A stretch of DNA of 64,000 bases from Plantago major (GCA_026545765.1 CM048839.1:54420677-54484676), one strand, 5' to 3'. Positions 20,600 to 31,617 are shown, counted from the first letter of the stretch. Notes: generated by a model not told the origin, from the letters alone. Translations and numbers: made by a program.

Positions 20600-23477
20600 C
20601 ATACCCCGGACTTCTTACTGAGGATGAGGTTGACTCGGACCGGCTTCTTCAACTCTAGGCGGAATAGAGGAGGACGGATTGGCATCGTCATTGGCAGCAG
20701 CAGTGCGGGATGCAGCGACTTCATCAAAGGACGCCTTGATGCTCTCGAACAAGTAGAAGTCCGCATCATGGCCGACGATCCGAGTAGGCATGAAGTACCA
20801 CTCCTTTAGATATGTCATGTTGTTCTCAAAAGGCAAGAAACATACCTTTTGAAGAGCATCCGGGATGCACTTGGGAAGAAAAGGCCCGCAGTTGGTGATG
20901 ACAATCTCACCTTCCTCGGTGACTATCTCTGCGAACTCACACGCGCCCAACTTCTCATCCGGAACAACCTCCACCGGGATCTCTCTTCCATTGGCATCGG
21001 CGGCCGGATCTATCCCTTCCGCCTTCCAGTTAAAGGTGGGAGGAAGCAGTCCCTTCCCTTACAGCTGGCCAATGACGGACGAAAACCCCTCTAGACGAAG
21101 AGCATCAGCTTTATCCGCCATAAAAAACTTGAAGGAGTCCGACTTCATAAAGTCTCGGACAGCCTCAAGGCGGACAAACTGGAGGTCTTCGAGGAGCGAA
21201 TCCTTTGAGTCCAGGAATGCCTTCATCGACTTCCCGATAAAGTTCTCCTGCCACTCGAAATCTGACGTGAGAGTCTCCACACTAGCCTTCAGCTTGGCTA
21301 TGGCATCGTCCTTCTGCTTCAAATGGGTTTCCGCCCGCCTAGCTTTTTCTGCCTCGTCCGCCGCTGAGGCTACCGCCTTGTGAAGGTCCTCCTCAATGGT
21401 GGCCCACTCGCTGGCCTTCCACTGCATAGCTTTGATCATGCATCTGAGCTACAGGAAGTTCGCACAGACAAAAGTTATATTTCTATCATAATAAGCTAAA
21501 AACAAGGAAAGGAAAACATTGATATGCTGCGTACCCTCTGATGCAACTCATGGAGCTCTCCAACTCGCTCAACCTCAGGGAGTCCGCGACTCCGTTCGTA
21601 TTCCGCATCGAGAGCAGCTTGGTCAGACAATGGCAGAATAGCGGCAAAATGTTGCCTCTTGGCTGCAAGAGCGGCATCCGAGGTCGCCTTCCTCTTGTTC
21701 CCCGAGGTGATGGCATCCCGCATCAGCACATCGCGCGGAGGTGCGGATGCAGCAGAAGCTAGTGGCTTGGAAGTAGTGGTGCTGCGGGTCGCCGAACCTT
21801 TGCCCTTGTCGGGCACCTCCAGAATCTGCAGATCCCCACCCGCCTTCTTCCATCGCTCCTCCTCAGCAGCAAACACGGCCGCATTTTTGGGGTCTGCCAT
21901 AGGCAAACCCGCGGACATATTAATAATTCTGGCCCTTTGGCCAGTGGCAAGCTCGAGGGCTTGCTGCTCCCTCTGCTGCTTCTTCTTTTCGCGGAGGGTT
22001 GACATGATGTACTCGAACCAGTAAGCTGTAGAAGGAACAAACGATGTCAGGTACGGATACATAACACCGTGATCAGCGAACAACTATGCAACGATCATGC
22101 AACAAAAATCCTAAGTTACGGATTCTTACAGAAGTCGGTCTTCCCTCCGACCTCGACCACATCAGTCAGTCCGCACAAGTATGGCAGCGGTTGACAGATT
22201 AATCCGTGGAACGGATAAGTTGGTGGGTTGTTTTTCTTGTGGATCTCTGCCACCCACGGAGCCACGTTCTTGGGGAGAGGTCTCCAATCCGGGATACTCT
22301 CCCATAGAAACTTCTTTGGCAACCCCCATTGTTCTCGTCGCCTCGCGGACTCCCCAAGCCTCAACGCCATCCGCACAAAAATATACTTTTCCCACCATTT
22401 CGATCCTAGCGAGGAAATGGGATCGGAAATGAATTTGTATGGTTTCCTATTTACAAAAGTATAAAAAAGGGGATTCCCCGGACTGAAAGTGACATTGAAG
22501 AGCTGCCTGAAGTTTTCAAAATTCACAGATTGCCCCTTCTTCGCACAAAAAACCGCAAAGCAAATTAAGTTTCCCAAGGACTTGGGAATAAATTGGCTCG
22601 GACCTATACCAATGTGGTTCAAGATGTGTTTAGCTCGGACGCGATCAGAACCTTCCATCCACAGGAAAAGGCCGCCTCGTGCACACACATGTATCCAGCA
22701 GGCGGATTTTAAAAGGCATGCCCAGGCTCCGGAACCATGATTTCGACGGACTCAGGAATTTCCCATTTTCGTCTCCACTCTGGAATATCTTCAGGTTTTA
22801 CTTTCGACGGACAAGTAGGGAGTAGCCCATTTGTGTTGAGCTCTCCATATTCATCCGCTATCACAACGGCGGACACAGGACGAGGGAATTTGGTTCGTGC
22901 CGCCTTAGCCCCACGACCCTCAATCATCGGAGAATTGGGTTGAGCGGACACCCCAGGATGCAACACAATTTGACGCCCATCCTCTTCTTCTGCACCATCT
23001 TCCTCCACCTCTTCTCCGCCTTCTGGTCTCCCAGATGTACTCGGGTTGGATGGACCTGTCTCCGTCACAACACGGTCCTCCTCACCAGCCTCAAACATCT
23101 CTACATCGTCTGCCTCACGACCAGAGTCGCCTTCCTGCTCTGTCCGAGGCACATTTCCACCAGTCGATATGCCACCACTGCCGATGGTCCGAGATCGAAC
23201 TTACACCCTCGTTCTCACAACATTCCCTTGGCCACTCACCCCATCATTCTTAGCAGCAACAATACCACGAGTCCCTTGCCCAGCATCTGAATCACCGGAT
23301 GAAACAACCTCCACGACATCCGCCCTTTGTACCTCCGCAAGAAGGATATTTTCCGGGAACTCAAACCCCGGATCGCCTGACTCGGATGAGGTTGTTGCAC
23401 CAGATTCGGATCCTTGGGATATCCTGTCATCGTAGTCAAGGACTTCGTGCTGGATTCTGACTATCACTCCCGGACAT
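20600..23477 (-). pseudogene. Antisense gene of Tat-2 (Transposase_28-like protein)
   Basis: The start is at 23477 (MSGSDSQN), preceded by CCCTAG and one base, as in Tat-1. An acidic N-terminal region is followed by LPTCPSKVK, RRKWEIPESVEIMV, FIPKSLGNLICFAVF, FENFRQLFNVTFSPGNPLFY and WWEKYIFVRMALRLGE, the same blocks as the Tat-1 gene. After an intron (22026-22129) come FEYIMSTLREKKKQQ, an Ala/Lys-rich linker, and a Glu/Ala/Lys-rich segment with coiled-coil spacing (VASAADEAEKARRAETHLKQKDD). The end (20615-20974) is Pro/Ser-rich. It lies opposite to gag-pol. The function is unknown. The copy is broken, with a few breaks. Confidence 0.72.
22026..22129 (-). other. Intron in the Tat-2 antisense gene
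   Basis: The donor GTAAGAATC follows GGGAAGACCGACTTCT, and the acceptor TTCTACAG precedes CTTACTGGTTCGAG; the length is 104 bp. It matches the Tat-1 intron 8116-8235 in codon and phase. Confidence 0.8.
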
Positions 23478-23478
23478 C

Positions 23479-23980
23479 CTAGGGCACAAGGAAACGGATC
23501 AATAACGATGATTGTGATTGTCCGAGAGTTCGTATTAAGTCCAATGGTCCGAGGAAGCACTACTTTATCAAATCTTCTATATGGAACACAGTCTCATAAC
23601 ACTATGGGCACTAAGCTTGGCACACAAAGACGTGCCATTGGCACTATTATCTACCCTACATGGCACACTAACAAGAACAACTTACAAAAGTCTATGTGCC
23701 GATCGGCACCAAGATATCACCAAACAGACATGCATTATCGATTTTTGGTCACATTGGACATGATATACAAGATAGTACAACAAGTTGCCATTGAAGGAAA
23801 TTAGTACAATGTAGTACACTAGAGGAGTATTCCACCTAAGTATACTACAGGAATCTACCACTAGCAGCATTTGCAATCACGGAATCAACAATCAGATGAC
23901 CGAACAAGGGAGAAGCATACAAGTATTAAGCGAGCATATCATAAAAAAGAAAAGTTCAGGAAGAATTGAGGCATACTTAC
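23479..23980 (-). other. Leader intron in the Tat-2 antisense gene
   Basis: The donor is CAA then GTAAGT, and the acceptor is GTGCCCTAG, one base before the ATG at 23477. It is 502 bp long. Tat-1 has the same layout at 9700-10004, with a shorter intron. Confidence 0.75.
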
Positions 23981-24173
23981 TTGATAAAGTTGATTTGGTA
24001 AGTTTGGACGGACGTCGAAGCCTTGCTAGTCCTCTGAGAGTACAGATCTCAGTTGGAAAGTGAAAGATTTTGCGAATTTTGGTTGATCGAATTGATATTG
24101 GATTGTTCGGATTGCTTAAGAATCGCTCTGAGTTTCAGGTTGGCTAATGTATAAAAGCGACAGATTAGGCAAC

Positions 24174-24182
24174 TACTTATAG
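24174..24182 (-). promoter_or_regulatory. TATA box candidate of the Tat-2 antisense gene
   Basis: CTATAAGTAG on the minus strand lies about 195 bp upstream of the leader-intron donor, similar in place to the Tat-1 box at 10165-10172. Confidence 0.55.
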
Positions 24183-24765
24183 TGGGCAATTGGGGAAGGC
24201 CAAGCGTCACATCACTTGGATTCAAACCCCAACCGTTGATCTTTTCAATCCAACGGATGCGCCGGTTTACAAGTGGGGAATTGACAGTATACCCCATTTA
24301 ATTCTTCTCAGAAACGTCACATCACTTGGGTCTAAAATCCAACCGTTGATCTTTTCAATCCAAAGGTCGCATCGCTTCACCCAGGATCTTTTCCCGTAGG
24401 CCGGACAGGCGACTTGTTGGGCCTTTTGAATTACTGTTCACCAGTCTAGGTGGGCCATTCCACATATTTGGCCAAACGGATTGTTTCCTATACACTCTTC
24501 CACAGAAGACTTCTTCAGATCCTAACCGTACTCGGATCTATATATATCTCGGATACAAATACGTTTTCCTTCTACAGTCCAAGCTATTACATAACTCGGA
24601 CTGTAGGCCGAAAAGGGGGGGAGAGAGATATATTGAATTCCTAAACACGGACAACGGATCTCACAAAAAAGAATTTTTTCCTTCTCAGTTAACGATTCAG
24701 ACACGCTTCATAACACACTTGTTCTTTTCATAGTTACCAACCATCTTTTACTAAGATACTTGAAA
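24183..24765. other. Tat-2 spacer before the 3' LTR
   Basis: No gene was seen. A near-duplicated segment (CGTCACATCACTTGG, then AACCGTTGATCTTTTCAATCC) occurs at about 24206-24254 and 24315-24363. Confidence 0.6.
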
Positions 24766-24779
24766 GCTAGGGGGACATA
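24766..24779 (+). other. Polypurine tract of Tat-2
   Basis: GCTAGGGGGACATA lies directly before the 3' LTR and is nearly the same as the Tat-1 tract. Confidence 0.8.
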
Positions 24780-25696
24780 TGTTGATACGGACATGTGTCC
24801 AATCCGTTAAGGGCGCCATAGAGCGTGTCCTAGAGCGCATCAAGGCTGAAATAGCCATTTCAGTACTGGTCCGAACTTCAAATGGTCCGACCTATGGGAA
24901 ACCATTCCAGGTCAACTAGTACTTACAAGTCAACACACCTTCTCAGCTAAAGTACGACCAAGCTAGGTGTACGACTTCCGAACCTGACAAAAGGTCACAT
25001 GGTCTTTCCAAGTGCCACAAACTGTCAGTCCTAGGATGCCAAACGGACCGGACGAGAGAATCTCGGACGCCACCATCACATTTAGACCAAACGTATATAA
25101 CAGAACCACTGAAATACTTCCGTGAAACTTCTGGTCGGACACCCAGAGTTACCTAAGGGCAGATCAACCAAGCGGACAGATCTGTCCGAGGGACTGACAC
25201 GGACCCAACAGGCGGAACAGTACTCTCAGAGGGAAAAGGTCCAAACTACCCTCCCAGGCCCACTGATTGGTATTGGACTACTGTTCACTATTGGGTTGTG
25301 GGCCAAAGGTAGCATTGGTGTCCAAATCTGAAGCATACACTTTCTACCATCTTATGAGGCACTTCATAAGATATGGTCTCTATAAATATAGCACAAGGTC
25401 CAAGACCTTAAGGTAAAGGACAATTCCAAAGTCACAATTCCTAAGTGTTCTTTGGCATTATAACCTTCCTCAGAACTATTACATTGAGAGTTCCCAACTC
25501 TCTCTTGAGTAAAGTCTCTTACCGGATTGACATACGCAATCTGGGTACCCTTTCTAACCCCCCCCCCCCCCCCTAGTCCTTTCAGGTACTCTAACTCGGA
25601 CAGGTACTGCTTCGGACTTCAAGTAAGAGGCGGGTCTTAGACTAGGTTGCTTGTAATAGTTTAGTTAGTTAGTGTCCGAGGTTAAACCCCTCAACA
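24780..25696 (+). repeat. 3' LTR of Tat-2
   Basis: It is 917 bp. A TATA box lies at 25381-25388, and a 16-C run at 25558-25573. A plus-strand CCCCTCAACA end is followed by the duplicated target ATGAC. Confidence 0.93.
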
Positions 25697-27824
25697 ATGA
25701 CTATTTGAAAAAGCTTGAATTAGTCTTAAAGAGGTGCATAGAGTGTTCTGACTCTTAGCTTGGAAAAGAGCCATTTTATGGTAGAAGAAGGTATAGTTCT
25801 TGGACATGTAGTGTCAAAGCGGGGGATTGAGTTCTATAAGGCTAAGGTTGAGATAATTGAAAAGCTCCCACCCCCTACTTGTGTGAAAGAACTGCAGTCT
25901 TTTCTTGGGCATGTTGGTTTTCATCCCAGATTCATAAAAGATTTTTCAAAAGTTTCAAAGCCTTTGAGCAACCTTTTGGGAAAAGATGTCCCTTTTGTCT
26001 TTGATGAATCTTGCCTTGAAGCTTTCAGTGAGCTCAAGAAAGGACTGGTTGCAGCCCTTATAGTAGTTCCTCCTGACTGGAACTTGACCTTTGAAATTAT
26101 GTGTGATGCTTCTAATTTTGTTGTAGGGGCTGTGCTTTGCCAAAAGATAGATAGGCAATATCGCGTGATTTACTATGCCAGTAAGAGTTTAGACAGCGCT
26201 CAGGTAAATTACACGACCACTGAGAAGGAATTTCTCGATGTTATTTTTGCTCTTGATAAATTTCGGTCTTATTTAACTGGATACAAGGTTATTATGCATA
26301 GTGACCACGCTGTGCTTAGACACCTTCTAGCAAAGAGTGAGTCGAAACCCAGGTTGACTAGGTGGATGTTGATGTTGCAGGATTTTCACTGTGAAATAGT
26401 AGATAAGAGTGGGAAAGAGAATTTAATTGCTAGTCATTTGTCTAGACTTCCCCCCTCTGCTATGGTAGATGAATCCCCACCTATTCGTTATGTACTAGCT
26501 GATGAGCATATAATGAGTTTAGGAACTGAGCCATGGTTTGCTGATATATTTAACTATTTAGCTACTAACTCTGTTTTGCCTAACTTGTCAGCTTCTGAAA
26601 AAAGAGCTTTTGAAAACTAGTGCAGGAAATACATTTGGGATGATCCGAATCTCTTTAAGATAGGTGCTGATGATGTGCTCAGGAGATGTGTACCGGAAAC
26701 AGAGCAGGAAAGCATCCTGCATTTTTGCCACGAGATGGAGTGTGGAGGACACTACAGTGGCGCGAAGACTGCCCATAAAGTCTTTAATGCAGGATTTTTC
26801 TGGCCTTCAGTGGTGAAAGACGCACAGGCATTCTACCTCCGTTGTGATCGTTGCCAACACACTGGTAACATTGGTAAGAAACATGAGATGCCACAGATTG
26901 CTAATCTAGTGGTTGAGCCGTTTGATGTTTGGGGCATCGAATTCATGGGTCCATTTCCCATTAGCTCTGGTTATGAATATATCTTAGTTGCAGTTGATTA
27001 TGTGACTAAATGGGTTGAAGTCGTTGCCACTAGAACTAACGATGCTCTTGTTGTTATAAGATTTCTCAAAGATATATTTGCTCGCTTTGGTACCCCTCGC
27101 ACAATCATAAGCGATGGGGGCAAGCATTTTTTGAATCGGTTGTATGCAGGTGTGATGAAAAAATATGGTGTGTACCATAGAGTAGCCACTCCATATCACC
27201 TACCGACATCTGGCCAAGTGGTCAAGTGGTGCGTCCCAACAGGAAGGATTGGGCTGAGAAGTTGCCCGACGCATTATGGGCATACCGCACCAGTTACAAT
27301 ACAGTGATTAGGACTACTCCCTAGCGTCTCGTGTATGGGAAGCTTGTCATCTGCCTGTGGAATTAGAGCACAAGGCTCATTGGGCAATCTCAGAGCTCAA
27401 CATGGAGCAGGACCTAGCAGGAAAGCAACGACTTCTACAGTTATCTGAGCTAGATGACTTGCGATTGAATGCATTTGAGAACGCCAAGATATATAAGGAC
27501 AAGACCAAGAAGTACCATGACCATAACATTGTCCGGAAATAATTGATACCTGGTAAAAAACCTTTACTATTTAATTCGCGTTTGAAATTCTTTCCAGGTA
27601 AACTTCGAACCCGCTGGGATGGACACTTCAAGATAGTCTCGATGGCTCCTCATGGAGCCGTTGAACTCCAAGACTTGGGAACTAGAGATACATTCAAGGT
27701 TAACGGGCAGCGAGTCAAGCCATATGTGGAAGCTGTTGACTCTGCTGGAGAGACTGAGAACTTCTACTTGAATCCGGAAGAAGGGGATCAAGGGTCTTGC
27801 GTAGAAATGGGTACTGGCCGGTAA
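25697..27824 (+). pseudogene. pol: Athila-2 pol, right part (RT end, RNase H, integrase)
   Basis: It continues after Tat-2 with the RT thumb (EEGIVLGHVVSKRGIEF, PPPTCVKELQSFLGH), then RNase H (MCDASNFVVGAVLCQ, YTTTEKEFLDVIFALDKFR, HSDHAVLRHLL), then integrase: zinc finger H-x-H-C-x2-C ending [13 protein letters not shown], catalytic Asp in [12 protein letters not shown] and in [11 protein letters not shown], and a C-terminal part with FPGKLRTRWDGHFKI. The set matches Athila pol. The region is broken, with a few breaks. It would have supplied the copying and joining enzymes for this family. Confidence 0.88.
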
Positions 27825-29676
27825 GTGGCCAAGTAAGTTAGTGTAATCTTTTGTCTTTTCATTTAGCGTTTTTGTTGTTTTTCGTTGGGTCTAGTTGAGC
27901 TAGAAGGCTTAAAAGTATGCAATAATTGGGCAAACATCGATTCAGGGCCGCCAAGATCAACTGGCGCCCGCCAAGTTACAAATTGGCGGATGCCAAATCG
28001 ATCCAGTATCGATTGGCGGACGCCAATTTCTTACTTGGCGGATGCCAATGCCAATTGACCCTGATTGGCGTCCGCCAGTTTCAAAACTAGCGCCCGCCAA
28101 TCAGAGGTTGGCGTCCGCCAACCCAATACTTGGCGGACGCCAAAGAAGCATTTTGGCACCCACCAGAACCCAAATTGGCGGACGCCAATATGGTTTCTGG
28201 TGGGCGGAGGTTACTTTCCTCGCTCCCCTTTGCCAATTTTTACATTCTTTTTGCCCGCTAGCTCGATTTTTTGTTTTCTAACATACTACTTGAGTCTCAG
28301 GTCATTCTCCTCAGTCTTCTACACATCTTGGAAACCTTCAATCAGGGAAGCCACTTCATATCAACTCTCTACTTTCTCTTTTCACTCGTTAGCTCGAGGG
28401 CGAGCACGAGTTCAGGTTTGGGGAGGTGTGTTTTGAGTTTTGATCTGCTTTAGGCTTCTTCCTTGCATGTTTTCGGATGTGTTTCTTTCTGTATTTCTTA
28501 TTCGAGTCCGTCTGTTGAGTCTAAGTCTGTCTCCCAAGTTGAGCGTCTATTGCATGTACTAAACCTATTTAATGCTTTTGTTTTGGCTGATCCTTGACTA
28601 TTAGCAGTTTGCATGTTCAAGTTTGCTAAGTTCGTTTCTGCTGTAAATAGAAAGTCTGTTCTAATTTTGAAGTCCAAAAAACCTGTGAGCATGCTTAAGA
28701 GCCGAGGAAAAGTGAATTATTGATACCGACATTATTGATCTTGTGTGAATTCTCGGGAAGTTCAAACTCTCTTGTTTGCGCCTCATCATTCTCATGTGTA
28801 CTCTGTGTAAGTTAAGTATGATGAACGACATGTTTTACATTCTTATTTTCTTATGCCAAACCCGTTCCAAGAACAGGTTTGGGGAGGAGGTTTATGTGCA
28901 CCACTTGTATTGATAAAGACTGTGTTCGGATTTTTCGTTCTCTCAAAACAAAAAAAAAAAGTCTCGTAGTGAATCTATGGTACTAGTTACCACCGTTAGT
29001 CATGTTGGGCACGTTTCAGATACTACCTATATACTGGCGTGGCCCTTAAAAGCTATATGACTATGAGGGTTGATGGTGTGTATACCAAACCAGCACGCAA
29101 AGAAGTGTGGACTTTCGGTAAAACAGACACTACCAAAAAATTGAGACAGAAAAAAAAAGGATATAAGCATATGGGTGATATATAAGACTGCAAAAAAGAA
29201 GTTTGCAAGAAATGAAAAAATTGAAAAAAGGGAGAACTATTGCCTTTTTTATAAGTCTACTGCTGATTGTTATAGAGTTATGAAAAAGTCCCATTTGACT
29301 TAACTGATTGAGTACATTGCATGAGGTATTTGAGGCATCTTTGTGACGCAAGTCACCTTCCTTATCTCTTTATATTCCTGAGTGATTACCCCTACTAGAC
29401 ACTTCCAGGAGTGTGAGATATTAGATGCATAGGAGCCACTTGTGAGGGACTACCGTGTTAGACTTAAGTTCTATTTACTTTGGAAACGAACTTTTTGAAC
29501 TTATGCATGTGATTCTGTGAATGTCAGTGTGATGTCAAAACTTCTGCATTATTCGGGCTTATTATGTGCAATCCTAGACTCGTTATCTTGGGAGTTAGAC
29601 TTTAGTTTGTGTCTATTTGTTTTTCGTTTTTCTAGGTTTTTTAGAGAGTCTATTGCTTGAGGACAAGCAAATGTTC
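27825..29676 (+). other. Athila-2 3' spacer between pol and LTR
   Basis: There is no supported ORF; an envelope-like or ORF-1 gene was not recognised. It contains the palindrome array 27962-28188. It also contains two GGTTTGGGGAGG purine blocks (about 28416 and 28879) of the type that occur near the 3' end of Athila elements, and GAGGACAAGCAA before the polypurine tract. Confidence 0.6.
27962..28188. repeat. Phased palindrome array, internal copy in Athila-2
   Basis: Ten copies of a 14-bp word, best form TTGGCGGACGCCAA, start at 27962, 27983, 28013, 28035, 28065, 28087, 28108, 28130, 28153 and 28175. Steps are 21, 30, 22, 30, 22, 21, 22, 23 and 22 bp. The two central bases vary while the TTGGCG/CGCCAA arms are kept. 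Spacers of 8 bp are unrelated in sequence. The same word occurs in the LTR. Confidence 0.92.
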
Positions 29677-29689
29677 GGTTTTGGGAGTT
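29677..29689 (+). other. Polypurine tract of Athila-2
   Basis: GGTTTTGGGAGTT precedes the LTR start TGATGAGTCG and follows the GAGGACAAGCAA block. Confidence 0.65.
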
Positions 29690-30650
29690 TGATGAGTCGA
29701 CATCGTCTCATCTGGTCTTTTTTACCGTCGTTTTATTATCCTTCAGTATAGTTTTAGTAGTTTTCCTAGAGTCTTTTTACTTGTTTTGTTCTTTGTGAGT
29801 TTTGTAGGTATTTGGTTAAACCGCACTAATTGAAGGCAAAAAAAAGGGTGTATTTTACATGCATCTGGAAGATATGGAGTTCCAATGCTTCGTATGGTTG
29901 CTAGAAGTGAAGCAGGGAGGTCAAAATACCAAGGATCGATGTTAAAAGGAGCAAAATCCAGCAAGAAGGACAAGAAGGGCAAAATCGTCAGTTGCCGAAG
30001 AGTTAGCGAACGCCAGTAAGAAGATTGGCTTCCGCCAATTCAATCTAGAATAAATTGGCGGACGCCAAAGTTAGTACTGGCGGACGCCATGTACATATTT
30101 TGGCATCCGTCAGCTATGTTTTGGCGTCCACCAACTCTCATACATGGCGGACGCCAACTTGAGAGTTGGCGAACGCCAACCCTTCGGTGAATTTGCCCAC
30201 CAGTTCGCGAGATTTTTCCTAATTCATCGAGACCTAGTTTTTTATTCTTTCTATTAGTTAGACGAAAAAAAACATTATTACTTTGAGAATTGATCTATTG
30301 TCGAGTATTCAGACATTGCTCTCAAGCTAGACCTATTTTCCAAGGCAATTACCCGTTTTGAAGTAATTGAACCGGTTTTCACCGTGTAATCCGACGATTG
30401 TGATTGATTGGGAGCATAATCTACATACTATCTTGCATCGATTCGATTCAGGTTCTTCAATTCTACCTAGGGTTTGCGACAATGAAGGGTAAATTGTATC
30501 AATCGTTCTATTCTTCGTTTCTAGTATTAGATTATGTGTGTTGATTGTTTTATTGCTTTATTAATTATGTCTTCGCATAACATGAGTACCTAAAAATCCT
30601 GATTATGGGGTGGTGATGAATTCAAGCATGCTAGTTACGGTTTATGCGAT

Positions 30651-30655
<5 letters not shown>
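29690..30655 (+). repeat. 3' LTR of Athila-2 (right end unclear)
   Basis: It starts TGATGAGTCGACATCGTCTC, resembling the Athila-1 LTR start. The expected TTGTCA-type end was not found before the TA microsatellite, so the right border is approximate. It carries the palindrome array 30003-30179, about 310-490 bp from its start, a position close to that in Athila-1. Confidence 0.7.
30003..30179. repeat. Phased palindrome array, LTR copy in Athila-2
   Basis: Eight copies of TTGGCGGACGCCAA or variants start at 30003, 30025, 30055, 30077, 30100, 30121, 30144 and 30166. Steps are 22, 30, 22, 23, 21, 23 and 22 bp. Confidence 0.92.
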
Positions 30656-30742
<87 letters not shown>

Positions 30743-30752
30743 TATATATATG

Positions 30753-30800
<48 letters not shown>

Positions 30801-30809
30801 TATATATAC

Positions 30810-30861
<52 letters not shown>

Positions 30862-30924
30862 GAGCTTTTAAGATTAATTGCGTATTCTGTTATTACGTTT
30901 GATGTGCATTCCGTCAGTGATACC
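30655..30924. repeat. TA microsatellite and unassigned junction piece
   Basis: Long (TA)n runs with CATATA interruptions fill about 30655-30860. The next 64 bp (30861-30924) match neither the Athila-2 LTR nor the SIRE LTR by eye. This is the junction between the gypsy block and SIRE-1. Confidence 0.85.
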
Positions 30925-31500
30925 CACCTGACAAACCATCATAACCAACACCTTAAACGGCATGGAGTACAGGAAGTACTTAGTTTGGAAAACTAAGGAA
31001 TAACTCCAAGGTTACTGAGCATAGGAAGTACTTAGTTTGGGAAACTATGGAACAACTCAAAGGTTTCTGAGTATAGGAAGTACTTGGCTGGGAGCCAGGG
31101 AATAACTCAGGGGGAACACTTTGTTGGGAACCTATTGTATTTAGGAATCAAGAAAAGATATTTGTAAGGTGAACTCATTTATCTGTTTTAGTGGATTCCA
31201 GGTCTGAGAAAGGCCGAAGTGGATTAATTGAAGGATTACGCCACCTTCAGATACCACTATAAAAGACGTGTTATTTACTTCCAGTAATTTACTTATCGTT
31301 ATGTTTATCCTGCTAAGAATTTAAACACATTATATCTTGCTGAGCACGTGCACTTATCACAGAAAAGTCTTCCGCTCTCTGAAATTAAGTATCAGATATC
31401 TTCACAGATATCTGAGAAATTGTGTTTATCGACAAAAGTTGTAAAAGACTATTCACCCCCCCCCCCCCAATCTTTTCCTTTGCCGTTATCTGGACCAACA
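30925..31500 (+). repeat. 5' LTR of SIRE-1 (partial)
   Basis: It aligns by eye, in reverse complement, with the inner part of the SIRE-3 LTR and ends GGACCAACA. It has a 13-C run at 31456-31468. Confidence 0.88.
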
Positions 31501-31502
31501 AG

Positions 31503-31514
31503 TGGTATCAGAGC
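31503..31514 (+). other. Primer-binding site of SIRE-1
   Basis: TGGTATCAGAGC lies two bases after the LTR. It matches the 3' end of initiator-Met tRNA, the usual copia primer. Confidence 0.93.
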
Positions 31515-31617
31515 AGGAGGTTCCCAAGCCTTCTGCACTGAACCTAGATCCCAGATAAGTGCCCACTAACTGCTTTTCACCTACACTTGATTTGTTTGTA
31601 AGTGTGTTTGCTGCAGG

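Larger units (their letters stand above)
12791..25696 (+). mobile_element. Tat-type Ty3/gypsy element (Tat-2), two LTRs
   Basis: The two LTRs, 12791-13710 and 24780-25696, start TGTTGATACG and end CCCCTCAACA. The flanks are ACGAC (12786-12790) and ATGAC (25697-25701), a 5-bp duplication with one C/T difference at a CpG. Primer site, gag, PR, RT-INT, an antisense gene block and a polypurine tract follow in order. Total length is 12.9 kb. By eye over the first ~175 bases the LTRs differ by about 5%, suggesting one to two million years. It sits in the RT region of Athila-2. The coding parts are broken, with several breaks. The element resembles Retand/Ogre-like Tat elements in primer site and extra antisense ORFs. 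Confidence 0.92.
11780..30655 (+). mobile_element. Athila-type Ty3/gypsy element (Athila-2), interrupted
   Basis: Two parts belong together: 11780-12790 (start of the RT region) and 25697 to about 30655 (rest of pol, 3' spacer, 3' LTR). Between them lies Tat-2. Tat-1 lies at the left end, so the gag half is outside the window. RT, RNase H and integrase motifs and the LTR start (TGATGAG) are of Athila type. This is the oldest gypsy layer here and is broken, with several breaks. The right end is not clean: a TA microsatellite and a short unassigned piece separate it from SIRE-1. Confidence 0.85.

Noticed and set aside
22181-22464. Plus-strand frames opposite the Tat-2 antisense gene
   Set aside because: The minus strand carries the blocks conserved with Tat-1; the plus-strand frames are shadows.
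30631-30996. Long Tyr-Ile frames on both strands
   Set aside because: They are translations of the TA microsatellite; no protein can be supported.
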